64,000 bases of DNA from Streptomyces sp. Tue 6430 (GTDB taxonomy: Bacteria; Actinomycetota; Actinomycetes; Streptomycetales; Streptomycetaceae): positions 1,116,001 to 1,180,000 of the forward strand of contig JAKGSH010000010.1 of assembly GCA_021568835.1 (NCBI GenBank), given 5' to 3'. Position 1 is the first letter of the stretch, and each line of letters begins with the position of its first letter. The notes under the pieces were generated by a model. The model was not told the origin of the DNA and searched no databases. It was given only the letters and a program-made list of their open reading frames with translations. The position numbers were made by a program, and so were the translations under genes. Of the stretch, positions 10,023 through 18,856 are shown in pieces.

Positions 10023-11245
10023 TCAGTCCGCCGCGGGCGCGTGCTCGGCCGTCGTCCGGATGTCGATCTCGCGCCAGAACCCCGCCCGGATGGCGTAGCG
10101 GTCGTGCTCGTCGATCTGGTCGTCCTTGTGCGCGAGGAGGCCGAAGCGGGCCGCGTAGCGCAGCAGCTCGCCGTCGATGCGGTGCGGGATGCGCGGATAC
10201 ATGCCGGACAGCTTCTGGAGGTGGCCCTGGTCTCCGAGGCGCCCCGTCCAGCGGCGGGCGAAGACCTGCCCCACCTCGAAGGGGTCGCCGCCGACGGTGG
10301 TGATGTCCTCCTCGCGGTCGGCCCACCGCTGCTCGGCCGTGGTGACCTGCGCGAGGGTCGGCATCGAGGCGACCTCGGGGGCTCGGCGACGGCGGAGGGC
10401 CGGTCGACCCAGCCCTTGTCGGAGGACCAGCGCAGGGTCGCGGTGGCCGGGGACCGGTCGGCCCGGTCGCCGGGCGCGCGCAGGGCCGCGAGGTCCTTGG
10501 GGGTGGGGACGCCCTTGGGGGCGGGGATCCTGTCCCGGGTGCCGTTGTCGGCGGTGACGGAGGGGTGCTCGCTCTGCTCCGCGGGCCGCTCGGAGGTGGG
10601 CGCCAGGGTGGACTCGGGGAGCGGCGCGGAGAGGATGGCCGCGATCTCGGGCCGCGGCGCGGGCGACGGCGCGCAGACCCCGCCGAGGTCCTTGGCGCGT
10701 ACGGCCCTGGTGATCCAGGTGCGGTCCAGGACGCGGCGTTCGTCGGCCTCGGCGACCAGGTCCTCGGACTGGTTGTAGTCGCCGTCGGCGGCCTGGACGG
10801 CCCACAGGTGGACGGCGACGCCGTGTTCCTTGGCGGCCATCATGCCGGGCAGCAGGTCGCCGTCGCCGGTGACGAGGACGACGTCGGAGCAGGCCCGGTT
10901 GCGGGCCAGCTCGGTCAGCTCGGCGTGCATCGCGGCGTCGACGCCCTTCTGCGCCCAGCGGCCGTCGCTGCGGGTCAGGGCGCCGAGCCGGACGGTGACC
11001 CGCGGCATCACGCGCAGTCTGCGGTGTTCGGGCTGGGGGACGCGGTCGGGGGCGCCGTCGAACCAGTAGATGCGCAGCAGGGGCCGTTCGGTCTCGGACT
11101 CGGCCTGTTCGCGCAGGCCCTGGACGAGGGCGGCGTGATCGACGGTGATCCGGGAACGCGAGGGTTCTCCGGCGAGGAGACTCGCGGCGGCCCCCAGCAG
11201 ATACCCGGCGTCCACCAGGACGATGCAGCGGTCCACACGACTCAC
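10023..11245 (-). CDS. NYN-domain putative ribonuclease, frame broken by a missing C
   Basis: About 407 residues once corrected. The N-terminal 170 residues form an NYN (LabA/DUF88, PIN-like) nuclease domain: VLVDAGYLL holds the first acidic residue, and DVVLVTGDGDLLPGM the second acidic pair, the set that binds metal in this fold. A linker rich in Pro and Ala follows. The C-terminal domain (EVASMPTLAQV to AEHAPAAD) then reads in a different frame; adding one C (G on the plus strand) to the five-base run at 10377-10381 joins the two. Family members are thought to cut RNA, but the substrate is unknown. It is divergent from the small gene at 11461 and separated by 62 bases from the ABC ATPase gene. 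Confidence 0.8.
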
Positions 11246-11460
11246 CCTCTTCCCGGGAGGTTTGCTTCCGGCCTGCTTCGAGTCTGCCCGACCGCACGGG
11301 GGTTAACGGCCGGAACTCGATCTTCGGCGTGGCGTTTCGGGGCGGAGTCCGCCGACGCCCCCTGTCACCGACGGTAATTATCCGAAATGCGCCACAAGTC
11401 GGGCTATGTGAATCTGATTCCGGCCCTGGCCCCTAGACCCCCAACAGGAGGCAGATCCCC

Positions 11461-11625
11461 ATGGCCAAGAACAAGAACCGTGACCGTAAGCAGCCGCAGT
11501 CCGAACGTACTCCGCGGACGGCGCAGGCCACCCTGGAGCCGCAGGACGAGTCGAACCCTACGCAGATGGCGCCCGGCGAGATGGCCCGCGGCAAGGGACG
11601 CGGCAAGCGCTTCGGCCACAACTAG
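11461..11625 (+). CDS. 54-residue basic hydrophilic protein
   Basis: Starts MAKNKNRDRKQPQSERTP and ends GKGRGKRFGHN. The coding case is strong for such a short gene: an AGGAGG ribosome site 8 bases before the ATG, third positions rich in G/C, and its own spacer on both sides. Lys, Arg, Gln, Asn and Gly dominate and there is no hydrophobic core, so it is probably disordered or nucleic-acid-bound. Similar small proteins sit next to dnaE in other Streptomyces. Function unknown. A strong hairpin terminator follows. Confidence 0.8.
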   Translation: MAKNKNRDRKQPQSERTPRTAQATLEPQDESNPTQMAPGEMARGKGRGKRFGHN

Positions 11626-11667
11626 CATCCGTGTTCACGGGCCCTTGACGCCCGCGCGCATGCAGCA

Positions 11668-11697
11668 GGGGCGCACCCGGAGGTCCGGGTGCGCCCC
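11668..11697. terminator. Bidirectional hairpin between the 54-residue gene and dnaE
   Basis: Perfect 13-base stem GGGGCGCACCCGG / CCGGGTGCGCCCC with a 4-base loop (AGGT), placed between two convergent stop codons at 11625 and 11715. It can serve both transcripts. Confidence 0.8.
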
Positions 11698-11714
11698 TTG
11701 CGCGCGTCCGCGGC

Positions 11715-14700
11715 TCAGCCGGCCAGGCAGGACGGGCCGAGCAGCACCTTCAGGTCGCCGAACAGGGCCGGGTCGGGCTTGACCCGGTGCCGGTCCAGGC
11801 GGAGCACGGTCGTCTTCGTCGGGCCCTGGAGCCTGATGCGGACCTCGCTGTCGCCCCGGTGGTGGGTGAGGATCTCGCCGAGGCGGTTGACCATCGGCGG
11901 GGTGACCTTCACGGCCGGGATGGTGAGGATCACGGGCGCGTTGGTGCCCGCGTTGGACAGGTCCGGCACCTGGAGCTCCATCGCGACCAGGCGGGGCACG
12001 TCCTCCCGCTTGTCGAGGCGGCCCTTGACGAACACCACGGCGTCCTCGACGAGTTGGGTCGAGACCAGCTGGTAGGTCGCGGGGAAGAACATGCACTCGA
12101 TGGAACCGGCGAGGTCCTCGACGGTGGCGATGGCCCAGGCGTTGCCCTGCTTGGTCATCTTGCGCTGGAGGCCCGAGATGATGCCGCCGATGGTCACGAC
12201 CGCGCCGTCGGCGTGCTCGCCCCCGGTGAGCTGGGCGATGCCGGCGTCCGCCTTGTCGGACAGCACGTGCTCCAGACCGAAGAGGGGGTGGTCGGAGACG
12301 TACAGGCCGAGCATCTCGCGCTCCTGCGCGAGCAGGTACGTCTTGTCCCACTCGTCGGTGGTGAACTCGACGTCGAGGCCGAAACCGGGCTCGTCGTTCT
12401 GTTCCTCGCCCATGCCGCCGAAGAGGTCGAACTGGCCCTCGGCCTCCTTGCGCTTGACCGCGACCACGTTGTCGATCATCGGTTCGTACTGCGCGGTGAG
12501 GCCCTTGCGGGTGTGGCCCATGGAGTCGAAGGCGCCGGCCTTGATCAGCGACTCCGTGGTGCGCTTGTTGCAGACCACGGCCTCGACCTTGTCGAGGTAG
12601 TCGGGGAAGGAGGAGTACTTCCCCTTGGCCTTGCGGGACTTGATGATCGACTCGACGACGTTGGTGCCGACGTTGCGCACCGCGGAGAGGCCGAAGAGGA
12701 TCACGTCGTCGCCCTGGGCGGCGAAGTTCGACTCGGACTCGTTGACGTTCGGCGGGAGCACCTTGATGCCCATGCGCCGGCACTCGTTGAGGTACACGGC
12801 CGACTTGTCCTTGTCGTCCTTGACCGAGGTGAGCAGCGCGGCCATGTACTCGGCGGGGTAGTTCGCCTTCAGGTACGCCGTCCAGTACGAGACCAGTCCG
12901 TACGCGGCCGAGTGGGCCTTGTTGAACGCGTAGCCGGCGAAGGGGACCAGCACGTCCCACAGGGCCTGGATCGCCTCGTCGCTGTAGCCGTTCTTCTTCG
13001 CGCCGGCCTGGAAGATGGTGAAGTTCTTCGCCAGCTCGTCGGGCTTCTTCTTGCCCATCACGCGGCGGAGGATGTCGGCCTCGCCGAGCGAGTACCCGGC
13101 GATGATCTGGGCGGCCTTCTGCACCTGCTCCTGGTAGACGATCAGGCCGTAGGTGACGGCCAGGACCTCCTCGAGGGGCTCCTCCAGCTCCTTGTGGATC
13201 GGTGTGATCTCCTGGCGCTTGTTCTTGCGCTCCGCGTAGTTGATGTGGGAGTTCATGCCCATCGGGCCGGGCCGGTACAGGGCCGAGACGGCGGAGATGT
13301 CCTCGAAGTTGTCGGGCTGCATCTGGCGGAGCAGCGAGCGCATCGGGCCGCCGTCGAACTGGAAGACGCCGAGGGTGTCGCCGCGGCAGAGCAGTTCGAA
13401 GGTCTTGGGGTCGTCCAGCGGGAGGGCGAGCATCTCCAGGTCGATGCCCTTGTTGGCCTTCACCATCTTGATGGCGTCGTCCATGATCGTGAGGTTGCGC
13501 AGGCCGAGGAAGTCCATCTTCAGCAGGCCCAGCGACTCGCACTGGGGGTAGTCCCACTGGGTGATGGTCACGCCGTCGGTGTGCCGCACCCAGATCGGGG
13601 CGTGGTCGACGATCGGTTCGCTGGACATGATCACGCCCGCGGCGTGCACGCCCATCTGCCGGACCAGGCCCTCGACGCCCTTGGCGGTGTCGATGACCTT
13701 CTTCACGTCCGGCTCGTTCTCGTACATCGCGCGGATCTCGCCCGCCTCGCTGTAGCGGGGGTGCGAGGGGTCGGTGATGCCGTTGAGGTCGATGCCCTTG
13801 CCCAGGACGTCGGCGGGCATCGCCTTGGTGAGGCGGTCGCCCATCGCGTACGGGTAGCCCAGCACGCGCGCGGAGTCCTTGATGGCGTTCTTCGCCTTGA
13901 TCTTGCCGTAGGTGCCGATCATGGCGACCTTGTCGGCGCCGTACTTCTCGGTCACGTACCGGATCACCTCGACGCGCCGGCGCTCGTCGAAGTCGATGTC
14001 GACGTCCGGCATGGAGACGCGCTCGGGGTTGAGGAACCGCTCGAAGATCAGGCCGTGCGGGATCGGGTCGAGGTCGGTGATGCCCATGGCGTACGCGACG
14101 ATCGAACCGGCCGCGGAACCCCGGCCGGGGCCGACCGCGATGCCGTTGTTCTTGGCCCACATGATGAAGTCGGCGACCACGAGGAAGTAGCCCGGGAACC
14201 CCATCTGGATGATGACGTCCATCTCGTACTCGACCTGCTTCTGGCGGTCCTCGGGGACGCCGCCGGGGAAGCGGCGCTCCATGCCGCGGCGGACCTCCTC
14301 CTTGAACCAGCTGACCTCCGTGTAGCCCTCGGGGATGTCGAACTTCGGCATGAGGTTCTTCGCCTCGAACATGCCGCTCGTGTCGATCTGCTCGGCCACC
14401 AGGAGGGTGTTGGCGCAGCCCTCCTGCCAGGCGTCCGAGGAGTCGATGGCGTACATCTCGTCCGTGGACTTCAGGTAGTAGCCGGTGCCGTCGAAGCGGA
14501 AGCGGTCCGGGTCGGAGAGGTTCTTGCCGGTCTGGATGCACAGCAGGGCGTCGTGGGCGGTCGCCTCGTGCGCGTACGTGTAGTGCGAGTCGTTGGTGAC
14601 CAGCGGCGGGATGCCGAGCTTCTTGCCGATGTCCAGCAGGCCCTCGCGGACCCGGCGCTCGATCTCGATGCCGTGGTCCATCAGCTCCAGGAAGTAGCGG

Positions 14701-15254
14701 TCCTTGCCGAAGATGTCCTGGTACTCGGCCGCCGACTTCAGTGCCTCGTCGTACTGGCCGAGGCGCAGGCGGGTCTGGAGCTCGCCGGAGGGGCAGCCGG
14801 TGGAGGCGATGAGCCCTTCGGACCACTGGGAGATGGTCTCCTTGTCCATCCGCGGCCACTTCTGGAGCCAGCCCTCGGCGTACGCGTCCGAGGAGAGCTT
14901 GAAGAGGTTGTGCAGGCCGGTCGCGTTCGCCGCCCAGATGGTCTTGTGCGTGTAACCGCCGGAACCGGAGACGTCGTCGCGCTTCTGGTGCGGCTGGCCC
15001 CACTGGATCTTGCGCTTGTTGCGCCGCGACTCGGGGGCGACGTACGCCTCGATGCCGATGATCGGGGTGACCCCGGCCTTCTTCGCGGTGTGGAAGAAGT
15101 CGTACGCCCCGTGGAGGTTGCCGTGGTCGGACATGGCGATGTGGGTCATGCCCATCTCGTTGCACGCGTCGAACATGTCCTTCAGCCGCGCGGCACCGTC
15201 CAGCAGCGAGTACTGGGTGTGGACGTGCAGGTGCGTGAACGGCGGCTTCGACAC
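11715..15254 (-). CDS. dnaE: DNA polymerase III alpha subunit, replicative
   Basis: Catalytic subunit of the chromosomal replicase, 1179 residues. The N-terminal PHP domain opens with FTHLHVHTQYSLLDG and MSDHGNLHGA, whose histidines bind metal. The catalytic aspartates lie in MPDVDIDFD (about residue 400). Downstream are a helix-hairpin-helix region and an OB-fold (GAVVTIGGIISGLQRKMTKQGNAWAIATVEDLAGSIECM). It is DnaE-type, not PolC. A long open frame on the opposite strand (11787-15326) is only a codon-bias shadow. The ATG lies in a 257-base divergent spacer shared with the DUF2252 gene. Confidence 0.97.
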   Translation of the reverse strand: MSKPPFTHLHVHTQYSLLDGAARLKDMFDACNEMGMTHIAMSDHGNLHGAYDFFHTAKKAGVTPIIGIEAYVAPESRRNKRKIQWGQPHQKRDDVSGSGGYTHKTIWAANATGLHNLFKLSSDAYAEGWLQKWPRMDKETISQWSEGLIASTGCPSGELQTRLRLGQYDEALKSAAEYQDIFGKDRYFLELMDHGIEIERRVREGLLDIGKKLGIPPLVTNDSHYTYAHEATAHDALLCIQTGKNLSDPDRFRFDGTGYYLKSTDEMYAIDSSDAWQEGCANTLLVAEQIDTSGMFEAKNLMPKFDIPEGYTEVSWFKEEVRRGMERRFPGGVPEDRQKQVEYEMDVIIQMGFPGYFLVVADFIMWAKNNGIAVGPGRGSAAGSIVAYAMGITDLDPIPHGLIFERFLNPERVSMPDVDIDFDERRRVEVIRYVTEKYGADKVAMIGTYGKIKAKNAIKDSARVLGYPYAMGDRLTKAMPADVLGKGIDLNGITDPSHPRYSEAGEIRAMYENEPDVKKVIDTAKGVEGLVRQMGVHAAGVIMSSEPIVDHAPIWVRHTDGVTITQWDYPQCESLGLLKMDFLGLRNLTIMDDAIKMVKANKGIDLEMLALPLDDPKTFELLCRGDTLGVFQFDGGPMRSLLRQMQPDNFEDISAVSALYRPGPMGMNSHINYAERKNKRQEITPIHKELEEPLEEVLAVTYGLIVYQEQVQKAAQIIAGYSLGEADILRRVMGKKKPDELAKNFTIFQAGAKKNGYSDEAIQALWDVLVPFAGYAFNKAHSAAYGLVSYWTAYLKANYPAEYMAALLTSVKDDKDKSAVYLNECRRMGIKVLPPNVNESESNFAAQGDDVILFGLSAVRNVGTNVVESIIKSRKAKGKYSSFPDYLDKVEAVVCNKRTTESLIKAGAFDSMGHTRKGLTAQYEPMIDNVVAVKRKEAEGQFDLFGGMGEEQNDEPGFGLDVEFTTDEWDKTYLLAQEREMLGLYVSDHPLFGLEHVLSDKADAGIAQLTGGEHADGAVVTIGGIISGLQRKMTKQGNAWAIATVEDLAGSIECMFFPATYQLVSTQLVEDAVVFVKGRLDKREDVPRLVAMELQVPDLSNAGTNAPVILTIPAVKVTPPMVNRLGEILTHHRGDSEVRIRLQGPTKTTVLRLDRHRVKPDPALFGDLKVLLGPSCLAG

Positions 15255-15511
15255 GGCATGGCCTCCATGGGACGGGTGCTGCGCCGCGGCGCGCCGTGTT
15301 GCGGGCGGCGGCCGGGCGACGGGTGAACGGGCGACGACGGGCTGGCGGACGGTCGGGGGGTCAGCCTCGAAGTCTATGCCTCGGCACTGACACCCGGAGC
15401 GTTCCCCCGCGTACCTTCACTGCGGGGACCGTGGGCACTTTCGCACGCGTCCGCCCGTTGAGGACGACAGAAACGCTGTCGTACGCATGAAGCACCAGGA
15501 GGCACCCCGCG

Positions 15512-16861
15512 ATGTCGGTTCCGCAGCTCGACGAAGAGCCCCGCGGCGAGGAGATCCTCGCCGTCCTCGACACCGCCTTCGGCGAACTCCTGGCGGCGGA
15601 CCCGGCCGCGTTCCGCGTGAAGTTCCGCAAGATGGCGGCCTCGGCGTTCGCGTTCTACCGGGGCACGGCGAGCCTCTTCTACCACGACGAGGACGCGGCG
15701 AGCGGCGAGCGCGGCGCGACCGGCGCCTTCGCCGGGCCCTACCTGGACGAGCGCACCTCGCGCGTGTGGATCCACGGCGATCTGCACGCGGAGAACTTCG
15801 GCACCTACATGGACTCCCAGGGCCGTCTGATCTTCAACGTCAACGACTTCGACGAGGCGTACGTCGGCCCCTTCACCTGGGACCTCAAGCGCTTCTCCGC
15901 CTCGATCGCCCTGATCGGGTACGCGAAGGCGCTCAGCGACGACCAGATCTCCGAGCTGGTGCGGGTGTACGCGGCGGCCTACCGCGAGCGGATCCGCGCG
16001 CTGGCGACGGGCGCCAAGCAGGACGAGGTGCCGCCCTTCACGCTGGACACGGCCGAGGGCCCCCTGCTGGACGCGCTGCGCGACGCCCGTTCCCTGACCC
16101 GCTTCGGGCTGCTGGACTCCATGACCGAGATCCGCGACTTCGAGCGCCGCTTCGCGCCGGGCGGCGGCTCCATCGAGCTGGACGCCGCCACCCGCTACAA
16201 GGTCCTCGCCGCCTTCGACGGCTATCTGGAGACGCTGCCGGAGACCTCCCTGGCCCGCCCGGACTCCTACCGCGTGAAGGACGTCGTCGGCCGCCGGGGC
16301 ATCGGCATCGGCTCGGCGGGCCTGCCCTCGTACAACATCCTCCTGGAGGGCCACAGCGACGCCCTGGAGAACGACGTGGTGATCTACATCAAGCAGGGCC
16401 AGACCCCGGCCGTCTCCCGGCACATCACCGACCGGGCGATCCGCGACTACTTCCTGCACGAGGGCCACCGCACGGTGATCTCCCAGCGGGCCCTCCAGCA
16501 GCACGCCGACCCGTGGCTGGGCTGGACCGAGCTGGACGGCGCGGGCCAGTTGGTCGCCGAGGTCTCGCCGTACGCGGTGGACCTGGACTGGGGCGACATC
16601 GACGACCCGGAGGAGATCGCGGGCGTCGTCGCCGACCTGGGCCGGGCCACGGCCACCATGCACGCGGCGGCGGACGACACCTCCGGCGAGTCGCTGGTGC
16701 CGTTCTCGACCGAGCGGGCCATCGACGCGGCGATCGCCGGCGACGAGGAGGGCTTCGCGCCGCTCCTGGTCGACTTCGCGCACTCCTACGGCGCACGCGC
16801 GCGTGCGGACCACCAGATCTTCCTCGACCTGTTCCGCAACGGCCGGATCCCGGGCCTGTGA
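15512..16861 (+). CDS. DUF2252 kinase-like protein
   Basis: A 449-residue member of DUF2252, a family with an aminoglycoside-phosphotransferase/protein-kinase-like fold. Kinase-type motifs are visible: VWIHGDLHAENFG, the catalytic-loop Asp and Asn, and about 23 residues later NVNDFDEAY, the DFD/DFG-like metal-binding Asp. Downstream are YNILLEGHSDALENDVVIYIKQGQ and YFLHEGHRTVISQRALQQHAD. Whether it phosphorylates a small molecule or another target is unknown. The start is secure: AGGAGG lies 8-9 bases before the ATG. A 12-base tandem repeat begins directly after the stop codon. Confidence 0.85.
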   Translation: MSVPQLDEEPRGEEILAVLDTAFGELLAADPAAFRVKFRKMAASAFAFYRGTASLFYHDEDAASGERGATGAFAGPYLDERTSRVWIHGDLHAENFGTYMDSQGRLIFNVNDFDEAYVGPFTWDLKRFSASIALIGYAKALSDDQISELVRVYAAAYRERIRALATGAKQDEVPPFTLDTAEGPLLDALRDARSLTRFGLLDSMTEIRDFERRFAPGGGSIELDAATRYKVLAAFDGYLETLPETSLARPDSYRVKDVVGRRGIGIGSAGLPSYNILLEGHSDALENDVVIYIKQGQTPAVSRHITDRAIRDYFLHEGHRTVISQRALQQHADPWLGWTELDGAGQLVAEVSPYAVDLDWGDIDDPEEIAGVVADLGRATATMHAAADDTSGESLVPFSTERAIDAAIAGDEEGFAPLLVDFAHSYGARARADHQIFLDLFRNGRIPGL

Positions 16862-16862
16862 C

Positions 16863-16958
16863 GGGCTCCGTGCCGGGCTCCGTGCCGGGCTCCGTGCCGG
16901 GCTCCGTGCCGGGCTCCGTGCCGGGCTCCGTGCCGGGCTCCGTGCCGGGCTCCACGAC
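16863..16958. repeat. 12-base tandem repeat (minisatellite), 7 perfect copies plus one decayed copy
   Basis: GGGCTCCGTGCC repeated head to tail seven times without error (16863-16946), then a degenerate eighth unit GGGCTCCACGAC. It starts two bases after the DUF2252 stop codon and ends about 80 bases before the next start. Read on the minus strand it would encode Gly-Thr-Glu-Pro repeats, but no gene supports that. Confidence 0.95.
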
Positions 16959-17037
16959 GAAATCGATAACGAAAAGGGCGCTCACAGCGAACCTTTAGGG
17001 GTCTCTTACCGGCGCGCGTGACACACTCTCCTCCGCT

Positions 17038-17733
17038 ATGGACATATCCGGGACCCGCCTCAGAGCCGTACGCGCGGCGCTGTTCACGGCCTTCGTCGTG
17101 ACGCTCAGCACCGCGTCGCACGTGCTGCTGTCCCGGGTCCCGCTGCCGCTGAACACGGTGGCCGCCCTCGCGGTCGGCGTGTTCCTCCTGGCGTACGCGC
17201 TGGCGGGCCGGGAGCGCGGCTTCGGACGGATCGCCGCCCTGCTGATCCCGCTGGAGCTGGCGGCCGACACCGTCTTCACCACCGGCCAGCACGTCTGCTA
17301 CGGCCGGGCGGGCGGCCCGGTCGCCGGTCCGCTGCGCTCCGTCGGCCTCGACGTCCTGTGCGGCGACGGCACCAGTGTCGGCGCCCCGCTGGCCCGCATG
17401 ACCGGCACCGACCCCGAGCGGGTCGGCGGTCTCCTCGCCCACGCCGACCCCTCGACGGCCTGGCTGCTGCTGGGCGCGCACGTCGGCGTCGGCCTCCTCG
17501 CCGCGGCCTGGCTGCGGCGGGGCGAGCGCGCGCTGGGCCAGTTGCTGCGCGCGGCGACCGCGACCACGTTCCGGCCGCTGCTGCTGGCCGTGGCCGCCGT
17601 GACCGTACGCGGCGCCCCGGCCGCCCGCCGCCTGCCGCGGCCCGCGCGCCGTCCGGGCACCACCAGCCGCGACCGGATCCTCGTGCACTCCCCGGGACGC
17701 CGCGGACCCCCGCGCCCGGCCGCTGCCGCCTGA
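17038..17733 (+). CDS. Integral membrane protein of unknown function
   Basis: 231 residues with about four to five hydrophobic helices (AALFTAFVVTLSTASHVLL, TVAALAVGVFLLAYALAG, AALLIPLELAADTVFTTGQ, TAWLLLGAHVGVGLLAAAWL, RPLLLAVAAVTVRG). The tail is Arg/Pro-rich. Two cysteines (in QHVCYG and DVLCGDG) lie in the same predicted extracytoplasmic loop and could form a disulfide. The next gene encodes an exported thioredoxin-fold protein, so a shared redox or envelope role is possible but unproven. I do not recognise a named family. Confidence 0.72.
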   Translation: MDISGTRLRAVRAALFTAFVVTLSTASHVLLSRVPLPLNTVAALAVGVFLLAYALAGRERGFGRIAALLIPLELAADTVFTTGQHVCYGRAGGPVAGPLRSVGLDVLCGDGTSVGAPLARMTGTDPERVGGLLAHADPSTAWLLLGAHVGVGLLAAAWLRRGERALGQLLRAATATTFRPLLLAVAAVTVRGAPAARRLPRPARRPGTTSRDRILVHSPGRRGPPRPAAAA

Positions 17734-17737
17734 GCGA

Positions 17738-17790
17738 CACCGGACCGCCCGGTCCGACACACCGGGCCCGACCCGTCGGGTCGGACGCAC
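17738..17790. terminator. Two adjacent small hairpins after the membrane protein gene
   Basis: CGGACC-GCCC-GGTCCG followed about a dozen bases later by CCGACCC-GTC-GGGTCGG. They lie in the 204-base spacer before the DsbA-like gene. They may attenuate or end the upstream transcript; there is no T-run, as is usual in this GC-rich setting. I see no gene in the rest of the spacer. Confidence 0.45.
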
Positions 17791-17937
17791 CGCGCCCGAC
17801 GCACCGGTTCCGGTCGACAGGTTCGGTCACCGGGCCGATCGCCGGCCCGGTCGCCCTGCGCGGCCCCGGAGCACGACAGTCCCCACACACGTATCCCGCG
17901 CACGCCCCCGTGCGCGTCCCACCTGGAGAACACCACC

Positions 17938-18750
17938 ATGAGCAAGCGCAACAGTGCGGCGGCGAAGACGGCGGCCCGCGAGCGACTGCGCCTCGAGCGC
18001 GAACGCCAGGCCAAGCGGGCCAAGGTCAAGCGGCAGGTCGTCGTGGCCTGCTCGGTCGTCGCGGTGCTGGCGGTGGCCGGCGGCATAGGTTACGCGGTCG
18101 TCCAGAACAACAAGCCCACGTACTGGGAGGAGGCCGAGGACAAGCCGCTGGTCAAGCCGGCCAACACCACCGGCGCGAACGGCACGACCGTCGTGATGGG
18201 CAAGAGCACCGCCGAGAAGACCCTCGTGATGTACGAGGACCCGCGCTGCCCGGTCTGCGCCCAGTTCGAGCAGACCGTGGGCCCCAAGCTGAAGTCGGAC
18301 TACGACGCGGGCAAGTTCAAGCTCCAGTTCGTCGGCGCCACCTTCCTCGACAACGGCCTGTCCGGCGAGGGCTCCAAGAACGCGCTGAGCGCGCTGGGCG
18401 CCGCGCTCGACGTCAGCCCGGAGGCGTTCCTCGAGTACAAGACGGCGCTGTACTCGGCGAAGTGGCACCCCGAGGAGTCCGACGACAAGTTCAAGGACGA
18501 CAGCTACCTGATCAAGGCGGCCGACACGGTCTCCGCGCTGAAGGGCAACGCCGCGTTCCAGAAGGCCGTGAAGGACGGCACCTACGACAGGTGGGCGCTG
18601 GAGATGTCCGAGACGTTCGACAAGAGCGGTGTGTCGGGCACCCCGACCCTGAAGATGGACGGGAAGGCGCTCACCTCGCCGGGCAGTCAGAACGCCCCGA
18701 TGACGGTCGCCGACTTCACCACCGCGCTCGAGGCGGCCCTCAAGGCGTGA
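17938..18750 (+). CDS. Membrane-anchored DsbA-like thioredoxin-fold protein
   Basis: 270 residues. A very basic cytoplasmic N-terminus (about 32 residues) precedes one membrane helix (VVVACSVVAVLAVAGGIGYAVV), which puts the thioredoxin-like domain outside the cell. The active-site motif is CPVC in MYEDPRCPVCAQFEQTV (about residue 104). The cis-proline loop is SGVSGTPTLKMDGK. This is the DSBA-like/'Thioredoxin_4' family, which handles disulfides of exported proteins. The ATG follows a GGAG site within CCTGGAGAACACC. A perfect hairpin terminator lies 43 bases after the stop. Confidence 0.9.
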   Translation: MSKRNSAAAKTAARERLRLERERQAKRAKVKRQVVVACSVVAVLAVAGGIGYAVVQNNKPTYWEEAEDKPLVKPANTTGANGTTVVMGKSTAEKTLVMYEDPRCPVCAQFEQTVGPKLKSDYDAGKFKLQFVGATFLDNGLSGEGSKNALSALGAALDVSPEAFLEYKTALYSAKWHPEESDDKFKDDSYLIKAADTVSALKGNAAFQKAVKDGTYDRWALEMSETFDKSGVSGTPTLKMDGKALTSPGSQNAPMTVADFTTALEAALKA

Positions 18751-18792
18751 ACGGCCGCCGCGTGACGGCGGTCTGAGAGACGGGGAACCGAA

Positions 18793-18824
18793 GAGCGGGC
18801 GAACTTTTGCCAGTTCGCCCGCTC
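18793..18824 (+). terminator. Hairpin terminator after the DsbA-like gene
   Basis: Perfect 12-base stem GAGCGGGCGAAC / GTTCGCCCGCTC with an 8-base loop containing TTTT. It separates the DsbA-like gene from the phosphatase gene, whose start is 32 bases away. Confidence 0.8.
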
Positions 18825-18831
18825 CTCGCCG

Positions 18832-18856
18832 TACTGGTCAGTAATCTGATCGCCCG
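18832..18856 (+). promoter_or_regulatory. Candidate leaderless promoter and operator of the PhoD gene
   Basis: No ribosome site precedes the GTG at 18856. A -10-like TAATCT at 18842-18847 would place the transcription start at or within a base or two of that GTG, which fits a leaderless mRNA, a common arrangement in actinobacteria. A perfect dyad TACTG-GT-CAGTA (18832-18843) overlaps it and could bind a repressor. I see no clear PHO box of GTTCACC-type repeats; the nearest, GTTCGCCCGCT, is part of the upstream terminator. Confidence 0.35.

Noticed and set aside
11787..15326. Very long open plus-strand frame opposite dnaE, as long as dnaE itself
   Set aside because: It mirrors dnaE codons, has Val/Leu/Asp/Arg-rich low-information sequence and no recognisable domain; high G+C in third positions opens such antisense frames.
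16863..16958. CRISPR array
   Set aside because: Units are 12 bases with no spacers and no cas genes are nearby.
18805..18840. PHO box upstream of the PhoD gene
   Set aside because: GTTCGCCCGCT resembles one PHO-box unit but is an arm of the upstream terminator, and the next 11 bases do not match a second unit.
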